Shown here: one piece after another, positions 14,277-16,170 of the stretch | Position numbering within the stretch: position 1 is the stretch's first letter | Layout of the letters: each line of letters starts with the position of its first letter | Source of the DNA: Bacillota bacterium | GTDB lineage: Bacteria > Bacillota > Clostridia > Lachnospirales > Lachnospiraceae | Assembly: GCA_023411215.1 (NCBI GenBank) | Contig: JAEYOY010000013.1 | Location: 1 to 16,170, forward strand | Direction: 5' to 3' | DNA: 16,170 nt | The notes under the pieces: generated by a model | Seen by the model: the letters and a program-made list of their open reading frames with translations, nothing else | The model's database searches: none | What the model was told of the DNA's origin: nothing | Position numbers and translations under genes: made by a program

Positions 14277-14314
14277 AGCTTTTACGATTAGAAAAGCTAA
14301 AAATGAGTTATAAT
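14277..14314 (+). promoter_or_regulatory. Hairpin and possible second -10 box before ppdK
   Basis: AGCTTTT (14277-14283) pairs with AAAAGCT (14292-14298) around an 8-nt loop; no T tract follows on either strand, so it is not a clear terminator. TATAAT follows at 14309-14314, but no good -35 box is spaced to it. Either the second promoter for ppdK lies here or transcription reads through from 14053. Confidence 0.3.
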
Positions 14315-14342
14315 TTGTATAGGTACTGTCGGCCCAGTGATG

Positions 14343-14397
14343 AAAGTATTACGCCAACAGAATGAATCAGGAATTCGTTTTGTTAGCGGAGTACTTT
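14343..14397 (+). promoter_or_regulatory. Long hairpin 1 in the ppdK upstream region
   Basis: AAAGTA (14343-14348) pairs with TACTTT (14392-14397). Further in, CGCCAACAGAATGAAT pairs with AATTCGTTTTGTTAGCG through several A-U/G-C pairs, two G-U pairs and one C-A mismatch, around a CAGG loop. The arm pairing is much longer than chance would give. Its 3' arm can also pair with the start of the next hairpin (TACTTTTG with CAAAAGTA at 14424-14431). Confidence 0.5.
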
Positions 14398-14416
14398 TGG
14401 CGCTCGGTTGATGATC

Positions 14417-14489
14417 ATGATGTCAAAAGTATTCTGTGAAGGTAAAATGATCAATTTTACAATGGTTCACAGCTTGCTTTTGACATCAT
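14417..14489 (+). promoter_or_regulatory. Long hairpin 2 in the ppdK upstream region
   Basis: ATGATGTCAAAAG (14417-14429) pairs perfectly with CTTTTGACATCAT (14477-14489), then CTGTGAA (14434-14440) with TTCACAG (14466-14472), then GTAAAAT (14442-14448) with ATTTTAC (14454-14460) around a GATCA loop: 27 pairs in three blocks. It ends 62 bases before the ppdK start codon and is not followed by a T tract. The 5' arm is shared as a 15-mer with 3543-3557 upstream of purH. Confidence 0.6.
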
Positions 14490-14551
14490 TGTCAATAACA
14501 GCACTGTAACAAATTGTAAATATATTATTTATTTAGGAGGGCACTTACAAA

Positions 14552-16170
14552 ATGGCAAAATGGGTATATTTGTTCAAAGAAGGTAAGGCAGATATGAAGA
14601 ACCTTCTTGGCGGTAAAGGCGCTAACTTAGCAGAAATGACTAACTTAGGTCTTCCGATTCCTCAGGGTTTCACTGTAACAACAGAAGCTTGTACAGACTA
14701 TTACAATAGCGGCAGGACAATTAGAGATGAGATTAAGGATCAGATTTTTGCATCTTTAAGAATTCTCGAAGAGGAGCAGGGCAAGAAATTCGGCGATACA
14801 GAGAATCCTTTATTGGTATCTGTACGTTCCGGTGCTAGAGCTTCCATGCCTGGTATGATGGATACAATCCTTAACTTAGGTTTGACTGATGCAGCAGTTG
14901 AAGGTTTCGCAAAAAAGACAGGTAATGCAAGATTTGCATATGACTCTTACAGAAGATTTATTCAGATGTTCTCAGACGTAGTTATGGAAGTTAGCAAGTC
15001 CAAATTCGAAAGAGTTCTTGATGAAATCAAAGAGAAGAAGGGTGTTCATTATGACACTGATCTTACAGCGGAAGATTTAAAAGAAGTTATCGCTGGCTTT
15101 AAGGCTTTATACAAAGCTGAAAAAGGCACTGATTTCCCTCAGAATCCTGCAGATCAGTTGATCGAGGCAGTTACCGCTGTATTCCGTTCATGGGATAATC
15201 CTCGTGCGATCTACTACAGAAGAATGAACGATATCCCTGGTGATTGGGGTACTGCAGTAAATGTTCAGGCAATGGTATTCGGTAACATGGGTGATACATC
15301 AGGTACTGGTGTAGCATTTACACGTAATCCTTCTACCGGTGAAGCTAAGATCTATGGTGAATACCTGATCAATGCTCAGGGTGAAGACGTTGTTGCTGGT
15401 ATCAGAACTCCTCTTCCGATCTCCAGACTTGAGCAGGATATGCCTGAAGCATATGCTGAGTTCATGAGAATTGCTACTCTGCTTGAGAATCACTACAGAG
15501 ATATGCAGGACATGGAGTTCACTATTGAAGATAGAAAGCTTTATTTCTTACAGACTCGTAACGGTAAGAGAACTGCTCCTGCAGCTCTTCAGATCGCTTG
15601 CGATTTAGTAGATGAAGGCAAGATTACTAAGGAAGACGCTATTAAGAGAATTGAAGCAAAATCTTTAGATCAGTTATTACATCCTACCTTTGATGCTAAG
15701 AAATTAGCAGAAGCAAAGCCAGTTGGTAATGCACTTCCTGCATCTCCTGGAGCAGCAGCTGGTAAGGTATATTTCACAGCAGAAGATGCTAAGAATCATC
15801 ATGAGATGGGCGAAAGAGTTATCCTTGTTCGTCTTGAGACCTCTCCCGAGGATATCGAAGGTATGCATGCAGCAGAAGGTATCTTAACCGTTCGCGGTGG
15901 TATGACCTCTCACGCAGCTGTTGTTGCTCGTGGTATGGGTACTGCTTGTGTATCCGGTTGTGGCGAGATCGTTATAGATGAAGAAGCAAAGCAGTTCACA
16001 ATCGCTGGTAACACTGTTAAAGAAGGAGATTACATCTCCTTAGACGGTTCCACAGGTAACATCTACATTGGAGATATCCCGACTGTAGAAGCATCCATCA
16101 GTGGTAACTTTGATAGAATTATGAAATGGGCTGATGAAATCAGAACATTAAAGGTAAGAACCAATGCAGA
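14552..16170 (+). CDS. ppdK: Pyruvate phosphate dikinase, 5' part (runs off the window)
   Basis: The frame stays open to the window end, giving about 539 of the usual ~875 residues. PPDK reversibly converts pyruvate, ATP and phosphate to PEP, AMP and pyrophosphate; in many anaerobic clostridia it works in the glycolytic direction with pyrophosphate. The N-terminal nucleotide-binding domain starts MAKWVYLFKEG with LLGGKGANLAEM (18-29), SVRSGARASMPGMMDT (from residue 90) and RTPLPIS; the central swivelling domain carries the phosphorylated His454 in GGMTSHAAVVARGMG, at the position expected from the Clostridium symbiosum enzyme (His455). The C-terminal PEP/pyruvate barrel begins at the edge and is mostly missing. 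AGGAGGG lies about ten bases before ATG. Codons look restricted (GCT, CTT, GGT and TTA preferred), as in highly expressed genes. A long structured upstream region suggests RNA-level regulation. Confidence 0.97.
   Translation, partial: MAKWVYLFKEGKADMKNLLGGKGANLAEMTNLGLPIPQGFTVTTEACTDYYNSGRTIRDEIKDQIFASLRILEEEQGKKFGDTENPLLVSVRSGARASMPGMMDTILNLGLTDAAVEGFAKKTGNARFAYDSYRRFIQMFSDVVMEVSKSKFERVLDEIKEKKGVHYDTDLTAEDLKEVIAGFKALYKAEKGTDFPQNPADQLIEAVTAVFRSWDNPRAIYYRRMNDIPGDWGTAVNVQAMVFGNMGDTSGTGVAFTRNPSTGEAKIYGEYLINAQGEDVVAGIRTPLPISRLEQDMPEAYAEFMRIATLLENHYRDMQDMEFTIEDRKLYFLQTRNGKRTAPAALQIACDLVDEGKITKEDAIKRIEAKSLDQLLHPTFDAKKLAEAKPVGNALPASPGAAAGKVYFTAEDAKNHHEMGERVILVRLETSPEDIEGMHAAEGILTVRGGMTSHAAVVARGMGTACVSGCGEIVIDEEAKQFTIAGNTVKEGDYISLDGSTGNIYIGDIPTVEASISGNFDRIMKWADEIRTLKVRTNA

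Noticed and set aside
1..16170. CRISPR arrays, tRNA, rRNA, transposase or integrase genes
   Set aside because: No regularly spaced repeats, no tRNA cloverleaf with TTCGA arm, and no mobile-element protein was seen in any frame.

Overview
The window looks like a chromosomal stretch of an anaerobic Firmicute of the Lachnospiraceae / Clostridium phytofermentans type. That is inferred from moderate to low G+C, strong AGGAGG-like ribosome binding sites, the short protein before recO, a single-chain (eukaryote-like) glycyl-tRNA synthetase and the presence of both pyruvate kinase and pyruvate phosphate dikinase. It is mostly core metabolism and housekeeping. No phage, IS transposase, CRISPR array, tRNA or rRNA was seen. 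The novelty lies in the intergenic DNA.

Left part, mostly minus strand. The tail of an N-acetylmuramoyl-L-alanine amidase (Amidase_2 fold) with an in-frame TAG sits at the left edge (1-168, +). It is followed by a dCMP deaminase family gene (380-859, -), pyruvate kinase (1104-2531, -) and a four-helix DUF1461/TIGR01906 membrane protein (2688-3359, -). Both pyk and the membrane-protein gene are followed by a related ~45-nt palindromic element.

Centre. purH (3836-5389, +) stands alone, behind a 440-nt non-coding stretch that contains a small pseudoknot-like or attenuator-like structure. It converges on a cold-shock protein gene (5740-5940, -); between them lies a 152-nt imperfect palindrome. 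A long non-coding region then leads to a PreP-like M16C zinc metalloprotease (6536-9475, +), which is followed by the third copy of the ~45-nt element.

Right part, all plus strand. Two tiny ORFs are linked by ATGA overlaps to era (9638-10558). Next come a YqzL-like small protein and recO (TTG start inside the previous gene), a predicted lipoprotein with its own promoter, glyQS (12618-14006) and the 5' 60 percent of ppdK (14552 to the window end). The 545 bases between glyQS and ppdK are the most remarkable part. An extended -10 promoter is followed immediately by a ~220-nt RNA able to form many helices, whose four boundary strands can pair in two mutually exclusive ways. After it come three further hairpins that could form a ~500-nt leader of ppdK.

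Functional links: pyk and ppdK both interconvert PEP and pyruvate; purH and the dCMP deaminase serve nucleotide supply; era, recO, glyQS and csp are ribosome, DNA-repair and RNA housekeeping genes. All structural RNA claims rest on pairing by eye, without folding software or homology searches.
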